DNA of 55,137 bases from Cyclobacteriaceae bacterium (GCA_020436125.1 JAGQYK010000002.1:132336-187472); one strand, 5' to 3'. Counted from the first letter of the stretch, positions 24,766 through 34,516 are shown. Program-made: numbers and translations. Notes: generated by a model from the letters alone, not told the origin.

Positions 24766-25746
24766 ATGAGAGAAATTCAGTTTAGAGAAGCCCTGCGCGA
24801 AGCAATGAGTGAAGAAATGAGAAGAGACAAAGATGTCTTTCTTATGGGTGAAGAAGTGGCTGAATACAACGGAGCCTATAAAGTAAGTCAAGGCATGTTG
24901 GACGAGTTCGGTCCTGAGCGCGTGATTGACACCCCCATTGCAGAGCTGGGCTTTGCCGGTGTGGGTGTGGGTGCCGCTATGAATGGAACCCGTCCCATCA
25001 TTGAGTTCATGACATTTAACTTTTCATTGGTCGCCATCGATCAGGTGATCAACGCTGCTGCCAAAATGATGTCTATGTCTGGCGGTCAGTTTAATATTCC
25101 TATGGTATTCCGAGGACCAACTGGTAATGCTGGGATGTTGAGCTCCCAACATTCTCAAAACTTTGAAAGCTGGTATGCCAACTGCCCCGGTTTGAAAGTG
25201 GTGATTCCTTCGAATCCCTATGATGCAAAAGGACTCCTTAAGACCGCCATCCGCGATGACGATCCTGTTATTTTTATGGAATCCGAATTGATGTATGGAG
25301 ATAAGGGGGAAGTACCTGAAGAAGAATACTTGATTCCTATTGGATCCGCCAAGGTCGTGAGAGAAGGTTCAGACGTGACTATAGTCTCCTTTGGTAAGTT
25401 CATGAAAGTGGCGCTAAGCACCGCTGAAGAGCTTCAAAAAGAGGATATATCAGCAGAAGTCATTGACTTGAGATCTGTTCGCCCAATCGACTATAATACA
25501 GTAGTAGAATCTGTAAAAAAGACAAACAGATTGGTCATTATTGAAGAGGCATGGCCTTTGGCTGCCATCTCTTCCGAGATTACTTACCACATTCAGAAAC
25601 ATGCTTTTGACTACCTGGATGCCCCCATCCATAGAATCAACAGCTTGGATGTGCCTCTACCTTATGCCCCTACGCTAATAGATGCTATTCTCCCTAATGT
25701 GGAAAGAAGCGTGCGTGCGGTGAAAGCTGTTTTGTACAGAGATTAA
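24766..25746 (+). CDS. pdhB: Pyruvate dehydrogenase E1 component, beta subunit
   Basis: A 326-residue protein that, with E1 alpha, decarboxylates pyruvate using thiamine diphosphate and passes the acetyl group to lipoyl E2. The transketolase-like pyrimidine-binding domain covers about 1-175 (FLMGEEVAEYNGAYKVSQG, TPIAELGFAGVGVGAAMNG, FRGPTGNAG, SSQHSQNFE), and the C-terminal transketolase domain about 190-320 (DVTIVSFGKFMKVAL and VIDLRSVRPID). Branched-chain E1 beta is a close relative, but the MNGTRPIIEFM and HSQ patterns fit PdhB. The alpha subunit and E2/E3 are not in the window, so the complex is encoded in dispersed genes here. Confidence 0.9.
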   Translation: MREIQFREALREAMSEEMRRDKDVFLMGEEVAEYNGAYKVSQGMLDEFGPERVIDTPIAELGFAGVGVGAAMNGTRPIIEFMTFNFSLVAIDQVINAAAKMMSMSGGQFNIPMVFRGPTGNAGMLSSQHSQNFESWYANCPGLKVVIPSNPYDAKGLLKTAIRDDDPVIFMESELMYGDKGEVPEEEYLIPIGSAKVVREGSDVTIVSFGKFMKVALSTAEELQKEDISAEVIDLRSVRPIDYNTVVESVKKTNRLVIIEEAWPLAAISSEITYHIQKHAFDYLDAPIHRINSLDVPLPYAPTLIDAILPNVERSVRAVKAVLYRD

Positions 25747-25748
25747 AA

Positions 25749-26603
25749 TTACCCGTGATGGTAAGTGAGAAGGAGCCTCCAGGCAGATTCTACTTTGCCC
25801 TCATGTATTAATTTTTGTGCTTGCGTATGTACGTCATTAGTACCTGCATATTCTATTACCTCATCCAAAGACCCTTTTGCAGGGAGTTTTTCAATGTTAC
25901 CAAGGATTCCGAGATCATTGCCTGTGAGTATTTTGCTATTCCTTATTGGAGCAGGAATTTGATCTACCCCTATACCTTTTGTAGCTAAAGGTTTCGGAAC
26001 TGTAAAAAGAGCATCTCCCTGAGCCCTGCAATAGTAATCCCCTCCCATTCTGGCCACTGCATCTAATTTTACAGGGTCAATTCTACCCTCCTCATCAAGC
26101 ACTTCTTCTTTGATATGTACCAATAGCACTTCACATATCACCAGGTTACCAGCGCCTCCATTTGGACCGAGCGATACCACCTCGTTCACCTTGCACTCAA
26201 ATGACACAGGTGACTCTCCCACCCTTGGAGGCTTCACTCTTTCCGAAGCAACGGGTGTAAGCCCTGATTTAATAAATTCATTTACGCCCTTATCATATTC
26301 AGTACTGGAAAGAGATGCCTGTTGCACCATATCGTAATTCACAATATTGATCACCACCTCAGGTACCTCCAACACATTCTCATAAGTATGCTTGGTGGTA
26401 TTGTCCCTTCCCCTACGGGCTGGAGAGAAAACCAAAATCGGTGGATTAGCACTGAAAACATTAAAAAAACTAAAAGGACTCAAGTTGACATTCCCGTCTT
26501 TGTCAACCGTACTGGCAAAAGCAATAGGTCGGGGAGCTACAGCACCCAGGAGATACCCATGCATTTTAGGAACTGCTATTTCCTTCGGATCAATAGTTAA
26601 CAT
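25749..26603 (-). CDS. Flavin reductase-like FMN-binding protein
   Basis: A 284-residue protein with the flavin reductase-like split-barrel domain over about residues 10-190: LLGAVAPRPIAFASTVD, VNLSPFSFFNVFSANPPIL and NIVNYDMVQQA are the FMN-contact segments. The remaining 90 residues form a charged C-terminal extension. Members reduce or bind FMN. It begins nine bases after the fumarylacetoacetase stop, so the two form one operon; a role in tyrosine or another aromatic catabolism, perhaps as reductase partner of an oxygenase, is an inference from that. Function unproven. Ends head-on to pdhB with two bases between stops. Confidence 0.85.
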   Translation of the reverse strand: MLTIDPKEIAVPKMHGYLLGAVAPRPIAFASTVDKDGNVNLSPFSFFNVFSANPPILVFSPARRGRDNTTKHTYENVLEVPEVVINIVNYDMVQQASLSSTEYDKGVNEFIKSGLTPVASERVKPPRVGESPVSFECKVNEVVSLGPNGGAGNLVICEVLLVHIKEEVLDEEGRIDPVKLDAVARMGGDYYCRAQGDALFTVPKPLATKGIGVDQIPAPIRNSKILTGNDLGILGNIEKLPAKGSLDEVIEYAGTNDVHTQAQKLIHEGKVESAWRLLLTYHHG

Positions 26604-26612
26604 ACGTCTTCC

Positions 26613-27881
26613 TTATATGGCCGGTAAAATTTTTCCAGAGCAATCTCCAAAACCTATCCTCACTCCATCTCTCTCCGCTGCCCCTCTTAAGGTTACCATA
26701 TCTCCATCTTCAATAAACTTTCTTTCAGAACCGTCCTTCAGTTTGATGGGGTCCTTACCATTCCAGGTAATTTCCAGCATTGAACCAAAAGATCCTTTTT
26801 CAGGGCCACTGATGGTACCAGATCCATACATATCCCCCACTTGAAGGTTGCACCCATTGACAGTATGGTGTGCCAACTGCTGACACATATTCCAATACAT
26901 ATATTTAAAGTTGGATTTCGAAACCACAGTTTCGTTCTTTCCTTCGCCAATTATCACTTCCAGTCCTATATCATAATTTTTCTTTCCCTCATAAGTCAAG
27001 TAGGGCAGTACTTTGGGGTTTTGTTTAGGGCCGTCTACACGAAATGGTTCCAATGCATCCATTGTAACAATCCAAGGTGAAATGGTAGATGCAAAGTTTT
27101 TAGCCAAGAAAGGTCCCAGTGGAACATATTCCCATGTTTGCATATCTCTGGCCGACCAATCATTGAAGAGCACCATGCCAAAAATATTATCCTCAGCCTC
27201 TTTGGTGGAAACAGAAGAACCCAGTGCCGTATTCGCACAAGTGATAAATGCCATCTCTAATTCAAAGTCTAGTTTTTTGCATGGACTAAAAACAGGCACC
27301 TCAGAGTCCAGTGGTTTTATTTGTCCTTTAGGTCTGTGGATGGGTGTTCCAGATATCACAATAGATGATGTTCTTCCGTGGTACCCTACCGGCAAGTGTT
27401 TCCAATTGGGTAACAGCGCATTCTTTGGATCGCGAAACATTGTTCCTACATTGGTGGCATGCTCCTCACTACTATAAAAATCTGTATAGTTGGGAATCTG
27501 AATAGGCATTCTCATTTCTACTTCTTCCATAGGAATTAAAGCCAACTCACGCGCTGCCACATTGTCTTGCAACTCATCATTATCAATTCGCAGTAATTCT
27601 GAAATACGCTCTCTCACCTCTCCGCATTTCTTCCTGCCTAATCCAATAAAAGGGTTTAAGTATTCCTGATTGAAAATTCCGGGAGGCAGTCCAAGCCCAT
27701 CAAAGAAACCTTTCTCATATAAATACACTAAATCAAGCACATGATTACCTATGGCAACACCCGCCACTGCAGTCAGGTATTGTGTCTTAAATATTCCAAA
27801 AGGTAGATTTTGAATTGGAAAGTCAGAACCATTGGGTACTTCCACCCAACTCTTTAATTTCGGATTATTTGCTTTACTCAT
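26613..27881 (-). CDS. Fumarylacetoacetase
   Basis: A 422-residue hydrolase splitting fumarylacetoacetate into fumarate and acetoacetate, last step of tyrosine degradation. The metal ligand D134 and catalytic H141 are in TDFYSSEEHATNVG, the acidic ligands in DFELEMAF (near residue 210), and an Asp in FNDWSARDMQTWEYVPLGP. Length equals the animal enzyme (419), so it is a true full-length FAH and not a short hydratase relative. A perfect -7 box 16 bases before the ATG drives it and the flavin reductase. Upstream enzymes of the path (HPPD, HGD, maleylacetoacetate isomerase) are not in this window. Confidence 0.95.
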   Translation of the reverse strand: MSKANNPKLKSWVEVPNGSDFPIQNLPFGIFKTQYLTAVAGVAIGNHVLDLVYLYEKGFFDGLGLPPGIFNQEYLNPFIGLGRKKCGEVRERISELLRIDNDELQDNVAARELALIPMEEVEMRMPIQIPNYTDFYSSEEHATNVGTMFRDPKNALLPNWKHLPVGYHGRTSSIVISGTPIHRPKGQIKPLDSEVPVFSPCKKLDFELEMAFITCANTALGSSVSTKEAEDNIFGMVLFNDWSARDMQTWEYVPLGPFLAKNFASTISPWIVTMDALEPFRVDGPKQNPKVLPYLTYEGKKNYDIGLEVIIGEGKNETVVSKSNFKYMYWNMCQQLAHHTVNGCNLQVGDMYGSGTISGPEKGSFGSMLEITWNGKDPIKLKDGSERKFIEDGDMVTLRGAAERDGVRIGFGDCSGKILPAI

Positions 27882-27897
27882 TTACCATTGTTTTTAT

Positions 27898-27905
27898 CAA
27901 AACTA
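27898..27905 (-). promoter_or_regulatory. -7 promoter box TAGTTTTG for the fumarylacetoacetase operon
   Basis: Perfect TAnnTTTG on the minus strand, 16 bases before the ATG at 27881. No -33 TTG at proper spacing. Confidence 0.5.
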
Positions 27906-27957
27906 ACTTACTATTGGTATGATTCTTAATCACTTCTACTTTTTATTACCTTGACAT

Positions 27958-29316
27958 GTGCATAAAGAATTATCTATACCCGATGATTTCCAAAAGATAA
28001 TAAAAGACCTTCTGGGAAACGAGTCAGACTCATTTTTTGAATCGCTGTCCACACCCTCTCCCCCCAGTGTTCGGTTAAATCCGTGCAAAGATTTTCGGTT
28101 AGCTGGCACAAGTAACATACCCTGGACACAATTTGGGAAATATCTGAAAGAAAGACCTGTTTATACGTTAGATCCATCCATTCATGCAGGAGCCTATTAT
28201 GTGCAGGAGCCCAGCTCCATGTTCCTCGAACAAGCGGTTTTAAATTCTATAGATATTACGCAACCTCTTACCGTGTTGGACTTATGTGCAGCTCCAGGAG
28301 GCAAGTCAACCCACTTATTGTCGTTACTTCATCCAGATAGTTTGTTAGTGAGTAATGAAACCATTCGGTCACGTGCCTCTATCCTTTCGGAGAATATTCA
28401 AAAGTGGGGATATGCCAATGTGATTGTTACCAACAACGACCCCTCTCATTTCTCGCCACTGCATGGACTATTTGACTTAATCGTTGTGGATGCTCCCTGT
28501 TCGGGCGAAGGACTGTTCCGGAAAGACAATGATGCATTAGGTGAGTGGTCTTCTGCCAATGTAGACTTATGTGCATTACGCCAAAGAAGAATTTTGAAAG
28601 ATGTATGGCCAGCCTTAAAACAAGATGGGGTGCTCATTTTTAGCACCTGCACCTACAACACTCAAGAAGACGAAGAAACCATGGAATGGCTAAACCAGAC
28701 TGGTGCATGTGAATTTTTGAGTATTCCCATTGATGACAAATGGGGTGTAGTGGAAACCAAATTGAAAAATACAGTTGGCTATCGTTTCTATCCTCACAAA
28801 GTAAGAGGGGAAGGTTTCTTTCTTTCAGCTGTACGCAAAAAAGAACCAGGGAACTCCTTGCGCATGCACACGAAATATGTTTTAGGTGATAAGTGTAAAA
28901 ATGAAGATGTAAAGTCGTGGTTAAAAGACTCCGCAACATTCAGCTATGTCATAGACAAAGGTATAATTAAGGCAGTTCCCGCAATAAACTTTGATCTAAT
29001 CACCTTTCTATCTGATAAGTTACACGTTACGCATTTTGGCATTTCACTAGCGACTGATAAACATGGTAAATTAGTTCCTGAACACAACGCTGCATTATCA
29101 ATACACCTTGATAAAAGTAATTTTATCACCATAGAACTATCCTATGAACAGGCCATCAATTATCTAAGAAAAGAAACCATCGAGATGGATACAAAAGAAA
29201 AGGGATTCTCCTTATTGACCCATGAAGGAAATTCAATTGGATGGGCCAACTTATTGCCCAACCGAATGAACAACCTTTATCCTTCCAATTGGAGAATTAG
29301 AATGAAATCCAATTAG
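27958..29316 (+). CDS. RsmF/NSUN-type RNA cytosine-C5 methyltransferase
   Basis: A 452-residue SAM-dependent m5C methyltransferase. The SAM-binding motif LDLCAAPGGKSTHL is at about residues 103-116, motif IV with a catalytic Cys is VVDAPCSGEGLFRKD (174-188), and motif VI with the second Cys is IFSTCTYNTQEDEE (226-239). The N-terminal region is the RNA-binding part and the C-terminal 190 residues form the RsmF-like extension. It starts at GTG 27958. A TTG-N20-TACTTTTT element (about 27914-27943) is a possible promoter with one mismatch. In E. coli, RsmF modifies C1407 of 16S rRNA; the target here is likely rRNA but could be tRNA. Ends with the stop overlapping the MFS gene stop by four bases. 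Confidence 0.92.
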   Translation: MHKELSIPDDFQKIIKDLLGNESDSFFESLSTPSPPSVRLNPCKDFRLAGTSNIPWTQFGKYLKERPVYTLDPSIHAGAYYVQEPSSMFLEQAVLNSIDITQPLTVLDLCAAPGGKSTHLLSLLHPDSLLVSNETIRSRASILSENIQKWGYANVIVTNNDPSHFSPLHGLFDLIVVDAPCSGEGLFRKDNDALGEWSSANVDLCALRQRRILKDVWPALKQDGVLIFSTCTYNTQEDEETMEWLNQTGACEFLSIPIDDKWGVVETKLKNTVGYRFYPHKVRGEGFFLSAVRKKEPGNSLRMHTKYVLGDKCKNEDVKSWLKDSATFSYVIDKGIIKAVPAINFDLITFLSDKLHVTHFGISLATDKHGKLVPEHNAALSIHLDKSNFITIELSYEQAINYLRKETIEMDTKEKGFSLLTHEGNSIGWANLLPNRMNNLYPSNWRIRMKSN

Positions 29317-30443
29317 TAAGCCAACACTGCTTCAATGATTCCGTCAGGCAACGCCACTCCGCTGAAAAATATTCCTACGCAAAATACCTTTTCGTAGTAG
29401 TTTGCTTTTTGAATCGCCAGCGGCAAAGAACTAACAGACAATACCGTAAAAGACAACGAAAAAATAAGAATCATTATGGTCACCATCCAGGTAGCTGGAT
29501 AAATCAGAATCAAAGCAATTGTAAACAGAGAAACTAAAGCACTTAAGTTGAATGATTGTTGGAGACCATACTGACTGACCTTTACGCTGGCTGGAAGAGA
29601 TACAATGGCTGACAATACAAGTACCAGTACTAAAATCACATTCCCTTTCATTCCATTGAGTAATCCTCCAAGACTCTGTTCAAGAAGATCAGGAAAAATA
29701 TTAAATAAGATGGTGGTAGTTAACCCCAATACAATACCCATAAAAAAAATGGAGCGGTATTGAGATCGCTGCGTATCCAATTGAAAAGATGCTATGGGTT
29801 TAGCCTCATTGCCTCCACTTAGTTTGAACAATCCCAAAGAGTTTTTGCGCAAGGCATAGCCGCTCAAAAATGTAACAACCCCACCAGCCATGAAGGTGAC
29901 AGGCGCACCCAGGTAATCAATAATATCAACGATTACTGGTTCTAGCGAATAGATTAAGTTGGCTACAATAGTCAATACCGCCATCGCCTTTGGTAACTTT
30001 TCTACAGGAGTGAACAATTCCAAAGTAGACAGTGCCGGACTGGTGAAGATACTCATCGCAACAAGCCAGCCCACGATAAGTATTGGCAATATCCACTTGA
30101 ATACTTCACCCGGGTTACTAAACAAAGTAAATGCTACGGCCATAAAAATCATGGCTGCAAAACTTATTCCTGAGCTAATAATCGGCAATCTGTGACCATT
30201 TCTAAATCGGAACTTATCTCCAAGTTTTCCAGCATAAATGGGAGTTATTAATAATATAAAGCCCTGAACAACGTACAAAGAAAAACTAAAGTCTGTAAAC
30301 TGAAACTGAGTCAGTAGCTTAGGTTGATAATTCTCGTAAGCGATCCATCCAATAATTATTGATCCATAAAGAGAAGCAAGGCTCCATAATTGCTTCCATT
30401 GTATATGTTCAAGTTCTGGAGATTCAGATGATACAACGTTCAT
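29313..30443 (-). CDS. Major facilitator superfamily transporter, SLC45-like
   Basis: A 376-residue membrane protein with about 11-12 hydrophobic segments and a loop with the MFS-type element AGKLGDKFRFRNGHRLP after the second or third helix, where the family's conserved GxxxDRxGRR-like motif is expected. This version with basic residues and the middle loop before residue 220 resembles GPH/SLC45-type carriers for sugars, which is a weak call. Start at ATG 30443; the TTG at 30497 would add 18 polar residues before the first helix. It is divergent from valS with about 170 bases between. Substrate cannot be read from the sequence. Confidence 0.8.
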   Translation of the reverse strand: MNVVSSESPELEHIQWKQLWSLASLYGSIIIGWIAYENYQPKLLTQFQFTDFSFSLYVVQGFILLITPIYAGKLGDKFRFRNGHRLPIISSGISFAAMIFMAVAFTLFSNPGEVFKWILPILIVGWLVAMSIFTSPALSTLELFTPVEKLPKAMAVLTIVANLIYSLEPVIVDIIDYLGAPVTFMAGGVVTFLSGYALRKNSLGLFKLSGGNEAKPIASFQLDTQRSQYRSIFFMGIVLGLTTTILFNIFPDLLEQSLGGLLNGMKGNVILVLVLVLSAIVSLPASVKVSQYGLQQSFNLSALVSLFTIALILIYPATWMVTIMILIFSLSFTVLSVSSLPLAIQKANYYEKVFCVGIFFSGVALPDGIIEAVLAY

Positions 30444-30576
30444 ATTACGGTTAAAATTTAAAGTCTCTAGGCTCGCAATTTTATTATGCGGGTACAAATT
30501 AGCAATACTGAATATACGAAGTATCCCTTATCACTGATTTCAAGGGGAATACCCCATCAAATAGAACCAAGTTTCA

Positions 30577-30584
30577 TATTTTTG
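30577..30584 (+). promoter_or_regulatory. -7 promoter box TATTTTTG for valS
   Basis: Perfect TAnnTTTG match, ending 27 bases before the valS ATG at 30612. Confidence 0.5.
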
Positions 30585-30611
30585 CAACTTAATTTAACTG
30601 CCATTTCCTGA

Positions 30612-33296
30612 ATGTCACTCTCTACCAAGTATAATCCGGCCTCTGTTGAAGATAAGTGGTACACCTACTGGAATGAAAACGACATGTTTCATGCCAAGCC
30701 AGACCCTGATAAAGAGCCATATTCTATTGTCATCCCACCTCCCAATGTGACAGGAGTGCTCCATATGGGGCATATGCTTAACAATACTATTCAGGACGTA
30801 CTTATTCGCAAAGCCCGTATGGAGGGCAAGGCCGCATGCTGGGTGCCAGGTACAGATCACGCTTCAATAGCCACGGAAGCCAAGGTAGTAGCTATGCTCC
30901 GCGAACAAGGCATTAAAAAATCTGACTTAAGTAGAGAAGATTTTTTGAAACACGCCTGGGTTTGGAAAGAGAAGTATGGCGGAATCATTCTTGAGCAGCT
31001 AAAAAAATTAGGTGCTTCCTGTGATTGGAAACGCACCTCTTTTACCATGGATCCGGACTACTATAAAGCTGTGATCAGGGTATTTGTTGATTTGTACAAT
31101 AAAGGATACATCTATCGCGGTCTTCGTATGATCAATTGGGATGTAGAAGCAAAAACCGCAGTATCCAACGAAGAAGTTATTTACAAAGAAGACGGTGAAA
31201 AGTCTATCCTTTATTCAGTGCGTTATAAAGTAAAGGATACTGAAGATGACTGGGTGATTATAGCTACACAACGTCCAGAAACCATCATGGGCGATGTAGC
31301 TATTGCTGTTAATCCAACTGATGAAAGATATAAACACCTCATTGGCAAAAAAGTATTGGTGCCCTTTATACATCGGGAAATTCCTGTAATTGCAGATGAC
31401 TATGTTGATAAAGAATTTGGAACAGGATGTCTGAAGGTAACTCCCGCACATGATGTCAATGACTACGAAATTGGATTAAGGCATCACCTACCTGTGATCG
31501 ATACCATCGATGACAACGGTACTCTTAATGCAAAATGCGAAATACCCAAGTTCGTTGGTCAGGATCGATTTGTTGTTAGAAAACAAATAGTAAAAGATCT
31601 GAAAGAAGCAGGTGATCTTGTCAATGAAGAAGAATTTATTACAAGGATAGGACGTTCAGAAAGAACTAATACAGTCATAGAGCCTAAACTCTCGCTGCAG
31701 TGGTTTCTTAAGATGAAAGAAATTTCCAAACAGGCGTATGCGGCTGTTGAGAACGATGATATTAAACTTCATCCTGCCAAGTTTAAAAATACCTATCGTC
31801 ACTGGATGGAGAATGTGAGAGACTGGTGTGTGTCGCGCCAGCTATGGTGGGGGCATCGCATTCCTGCCTACTTCTATGGAGATGGAGAAGATGATTTTGT
31901 AGTTGCAGAAACTATTGAAGAGGCAGCTACTTTCGCTACAAAAAAATCAGGAAGAACAATTACAGCAAGTGATCTTCATCAGGATCCGGATGTATTGGAT
32001 ACCTGGGCTTCTTCATGGCTTTGGCCGATCGAAGTGTTTCATGGCTTTAATGATGAACATTATGACAAGGCCAATGGAAAAGTAAACCGAGCTACCAATG
32101 CTGATCTTAATTACTTCTATCCTACTCAAGTATTAGTAACGGCCCCCGAGATTCTATTTTTCTGGGTAGCGAGGATGATCATAGCAGGGTATGAATACAT
32201 GGATGAAAGACCTTTCGAGGATGTGTACCTCACGGGAATTGTACGCGACAAACAAGGAAGAAAAATGTCGAAGTCGCTTGGCAACTCACCTGACCCCCTT
32301 GATCTTATCAAAAAGTATGGTGCAGATGGCGTGAGAACAGGTATGCTTTTTAGTTCGCCTGCAGGCAACGACTTGTTGTTTGATGAAAAGCTTTGTGAAC
32401 AAGGTAGAAATTTCTCTAATAAGATTTGGAATGCTTTCCGGTTAGTAAAAGGTTGGGAAACAAAAGAAGCAGAAACTCCGGAAGAAAATAAAGTTGCAGC
32501 AGCATGGTTTGAATCCAGATTAAATCAATCCATGGTCGAGCTTCAGGATCATTATTCCAAGTTTAGAATTTCTGACGCACTTCTAACAGCCTACAAGCTA
32601 GTATGGACCGACTTCTGCTCCTGGTACCTTGAAATGGTAAAACCTCCATTTGGTGAACCTATCGATAAAGCCAGTTATGATCAAACTGTGCGATTCTTCG
32701 AATCGATATTAAAATTACTTCACCCCTTTATGCCATTTATCACTGAGGAACTTTGGCATGAACTAGATGGTAAAGATGAGAAGGATTGCATTATTGTAGC
32801 ATCCTACCCATCAGCAACAACTTTTGATACGGGTATAATTGATCAAGCTACCTTTTCGTTTGAGATTATTACCCAGATCAGAAATATCAGGAATACAAAA
32901 GGTATTTCACCCAAGGAATCCATTGACCTTATCGTAAGTGAAGCCGGACAGCCAAAGACCACTCGTTTTACTTCTATTATTCAGAAACTTTCCAACGTAA
33001 AGGAACTGTCATTCAGCAATGACAAACCAGGAAATGGAACAAGCTTTATTGTTCAGTCTATTGAGTTTTTCATTCCCATGGAAGGTAAGGTAGATGTGGA
33101 AAAGGAAGAAGAGTCCCTTAAAAAAGAATTGGAATACACGCGCGGGTTTCTCAATTCAGTAATGAAAAAACTGAACAACGAGCGCTTTGTTAAGGGAGCT
33201 CCTCCTGCAGTACTTGAAGCAGAGCACAAGAAAAAGGCTGATGCCGAGTCAAAGATTGCAGTACTAGAAGAAAACCTAAAGTCACTGCAGGGCTAA
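30612..33296 (+). CDS. valS: Valyl-tRNA synthetase
   Basis: An 894-residue class I synthetase charging tRNA-Val. The HIGH element is PPPNVTGVLHMGH (about residues 42-54), the editing CP1 domain follows (TQRPETIMGDVAIAVNP, about 219-235; TGCLKVTPAHDVNDY), and the KMSKS loop is GRKMSKSLGNSPDP (about 550-563). The C-terminal anticodon-binding helices and a terminal coiled coil (VEKEEESLKKELEYTRGFL) complete it. The WVPGTDHAS element fits ValRS rather than IleRS or LeuRS. Length matches typical bacterial ValS of 880-950. Its stop overlaps by four bases the stop of the convergent AlaDH-like gene. Confidence 0.97.
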   Translation: MSLSTKYNPASVEDKWYTYWNENDMFHAKPDPDKEPYSIVIPPPNVTGVLHMGHMLNNTIQDVLIRKARMEGKAACWVPGTDHASIATEAKVVAMLREQGIKKSDLSREDFLKHAWVWKEKYGGIILEQLKKLGASCDWKRTSFTMDPDYYKAVIRVFVDLYNKGYIYRGLRMINWDVEAKTAVSNEEVIYKEDGEKSILYSVRYKVKDTEDDWVIIATQRPETIMGDVAIAVNPTDERYKHLIGKKVLVPFIHREIPVIADDYVDKEFGTGCLKVTPAHDVNDYEIGLRHHLPVIDTIDDNGTLNAKCEIPKFVGQDRFVVRKQIVKDLKEAGDLVNEEEFITRIGRSERTNTVIEPKLSLQWFLKMKEISKQAYAAVENDDIKLHPAKFKNTYRHWMENVRDWCVSRQLWWGHRIPAYFYGDGEDDFVVAETIEEAATFATKKSGRTITASDLHQDPDVLDTWASSWLWPIEVFHGFNDEHYDKANGKVNRATNADLNYFYPTQVLVTAPEILFFWVARMIIAGYEYMDERPFEDVYLTGIVRDKQGRKMSKSLGNSPDPLDLIKKYGADGVRTGMLFSSPAGNDLLFDEKLCEQGRNFSNKIWNAFRLVKGWETKEAETPEENKVAAAWFESRLNQSMVELQDHYSKFRISDALLTAYKLVWTDFCSWYLEMVKPPFGEPIDKASYDQTVRFFESILKLLHPFMPFITEELWHELDGKDEKDCIIVASYPSATTFDTGIIDQATFSFEIITQIRNIRNTKGISPKESIDLIVSEAGQPKTTRFTSIIQKLSNVKELSFSNDKPGNGTSFIVQSIEFFIPMEGKVDVEKEEESLKKELEYTRGFLNSVMKKLNNERFVKGAPPAVLEAEHKKKADAESKIAVLEENLKSLQG

Positions 33297-34516
33297 ACCC
33301 TTGCAGCTACGAACAATTCGATATTCTTGTATTTGAGATTAAACTTCCTGCCAATGGCCTCATTGGTAAGGTTGCCTTTGTACGCATAAACGCCTTTCAG
33401 AAACCATCGGTGGGATAAAATCATTTCCTCCACTCCACCCTCCTCCTCCGCACGCAAAATGGTCGGTGTAAATATATTACTTAAGGCTGTTGTAGCGGTA
33501 TGAGCAACGCGAGAGGCTACATTGGGCACACAGTAATGAATAACATCATACTTCTTAAATACCGGCTTAGCATGAGTAGTAATTTCAGAAGTAGCCACAC
33601 ACCCCCCTTGATCTATACTTAAGTCAATGATTAAAGAGTCTGACTTCATTTGACTCACCATTTCTTCTGACACCACATGCCTTGCTCTTCCCTTTTCCGC
33701 ACGCAAAGCACCCACTACTACATCAGCGTTTTTAAGGCTTTCACTCAGTGTGGCCGTATCAATTGTGGATGTATAAAACTGGTGACCAAGTATATGCTTT
33801 ATTCTTCTGAGCTTATAAATATGATTGTCAAAGATTTGAATTTCTGCTCCAAGGCTTAAGGCAGCTCTGCCGCAATATTCAGCAACCGTACCCGCACCAA
33901 TAATTACCATCTTGGTGGGGGGCACTCCGGTAATCCCTCCCAAAATTATCCCTTTTCCCTTATTGGCCGAGCTCAGATACTCCGCTGCAATTAATACCAC
34001 TGCACTTCCAGCAATCTCACTCATTGCCCTTACAATAGGGATACCTCCGACTTTATCTTCGATATACTCCCATGCCAATGCCGTAATTCTTTTCCTCAAC
34101 AAAGCTTGTATGTATTCTTTAGTAAGGTGCCCTGGTTGTAGAGCCGATATCAAAGTTTGTCCCGGACGGAAGTATTCTATTTCCTCCAGAGTAGGAGGCT
34201 CTATCTTTAGAATAACATCAGCCTTAAACACTTCCTCTGGACTGTAAACAATTTTTGCTCCAGCTTCACTGTAATCTTTATCTGTAAACTTCGATGCCTC
34301 CCCCGCTTTTCTTTCCACCCAAATCTCGTGACCATTGTTCACCAGGATAGCCACAGCATCAGGCGTAAGACTTATTCGATTTTCCTGCAGAGAAGTTTCC
34401 ATAGGAAGTCCTATACAAAAGGCCCCTTTACCTTTTTTTACTTTAAGCAACTTCTCTTGCGGTGATAAACTGGACTTGGCCAGTGCTGCAAACCCTGATT
34501 TCTTTTTCTCAGTCAT
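33293..34516 (-). CDS. Alanine dehydrogenase/transhydrogenase-alpha family protein, catalytic pair replaced
   Basis: A 407-residue NAD-binding protein of the AlaDH/PNT family. The Rossmann element VIIGAGTVAEYCGRAALSLGAE is at nt 33855-33920, and N-terminal ENRISLTP keeps the Arg of the AlaDH NEFRVA motif. By alignment from memory with B. subtilis and M. tuberculosis Ald, the catalytic Lys (VKEP) is replaced by Glu106 (LKIEPP) and the catalytic His (YLHLA) by Gln127 (SALQPG). Transhydrogenase alpha chains also lack them, so it may have another substrate or a regulatory role. It overlaps tsaE by four bases (ATGA) and is the third gene of the porX operon. Calling it plain alanine dehydrogenase would be unsafe. 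Confidence 0.82.
   Translation of the reverse strand: MTEKKKSGFAALAKSSLSPQEKLLKVKKGKGAFCIGLPMETSLQENRISLTPDAVAILVNNGHEIWVERKAGEASKFTDKDYSEAGAKIVYSPEEVFKADVILKIEPPTLEEIEYFRPGQTLISALQPGHLTKEYIQALLRKRITALAWEYIEDKVGGIPIVRAMSEIAGSAVVLIAAEYLSSANKGKGIILGGITGVPPTKMVIIGAGTVAEYCGRAALSLGAEIQIFDNHIYKLRRIKHILGHQFYTSTIDTATLSESLKNADVVVGALRAEKGRARHVVSEEMVSQMKSDSLIIDLSIDQGGCVATSEITTHAKPVFKKYDVIHYCVPNVASRVAHTATTALSNIFTPTILRAEEEGGVEEMILSHRWFLKGVYAYKGNLTNEAIGRKFNLKYKNIELFVAARV

Noticed and set aside
26392-27477. Long plus-strand open frames inside the flavin reductase and fumarylacetoacetase genes
   Set aside because: They mirror conserved minus-strand genes with intact motifs; no start context or homology-like pattern.
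30444-30497. 18-codon N-terminal extension of the MFS transporter from TTG
   Set aside because: Polar residues ahead of the first membrane helix and a good ATG at 30443.
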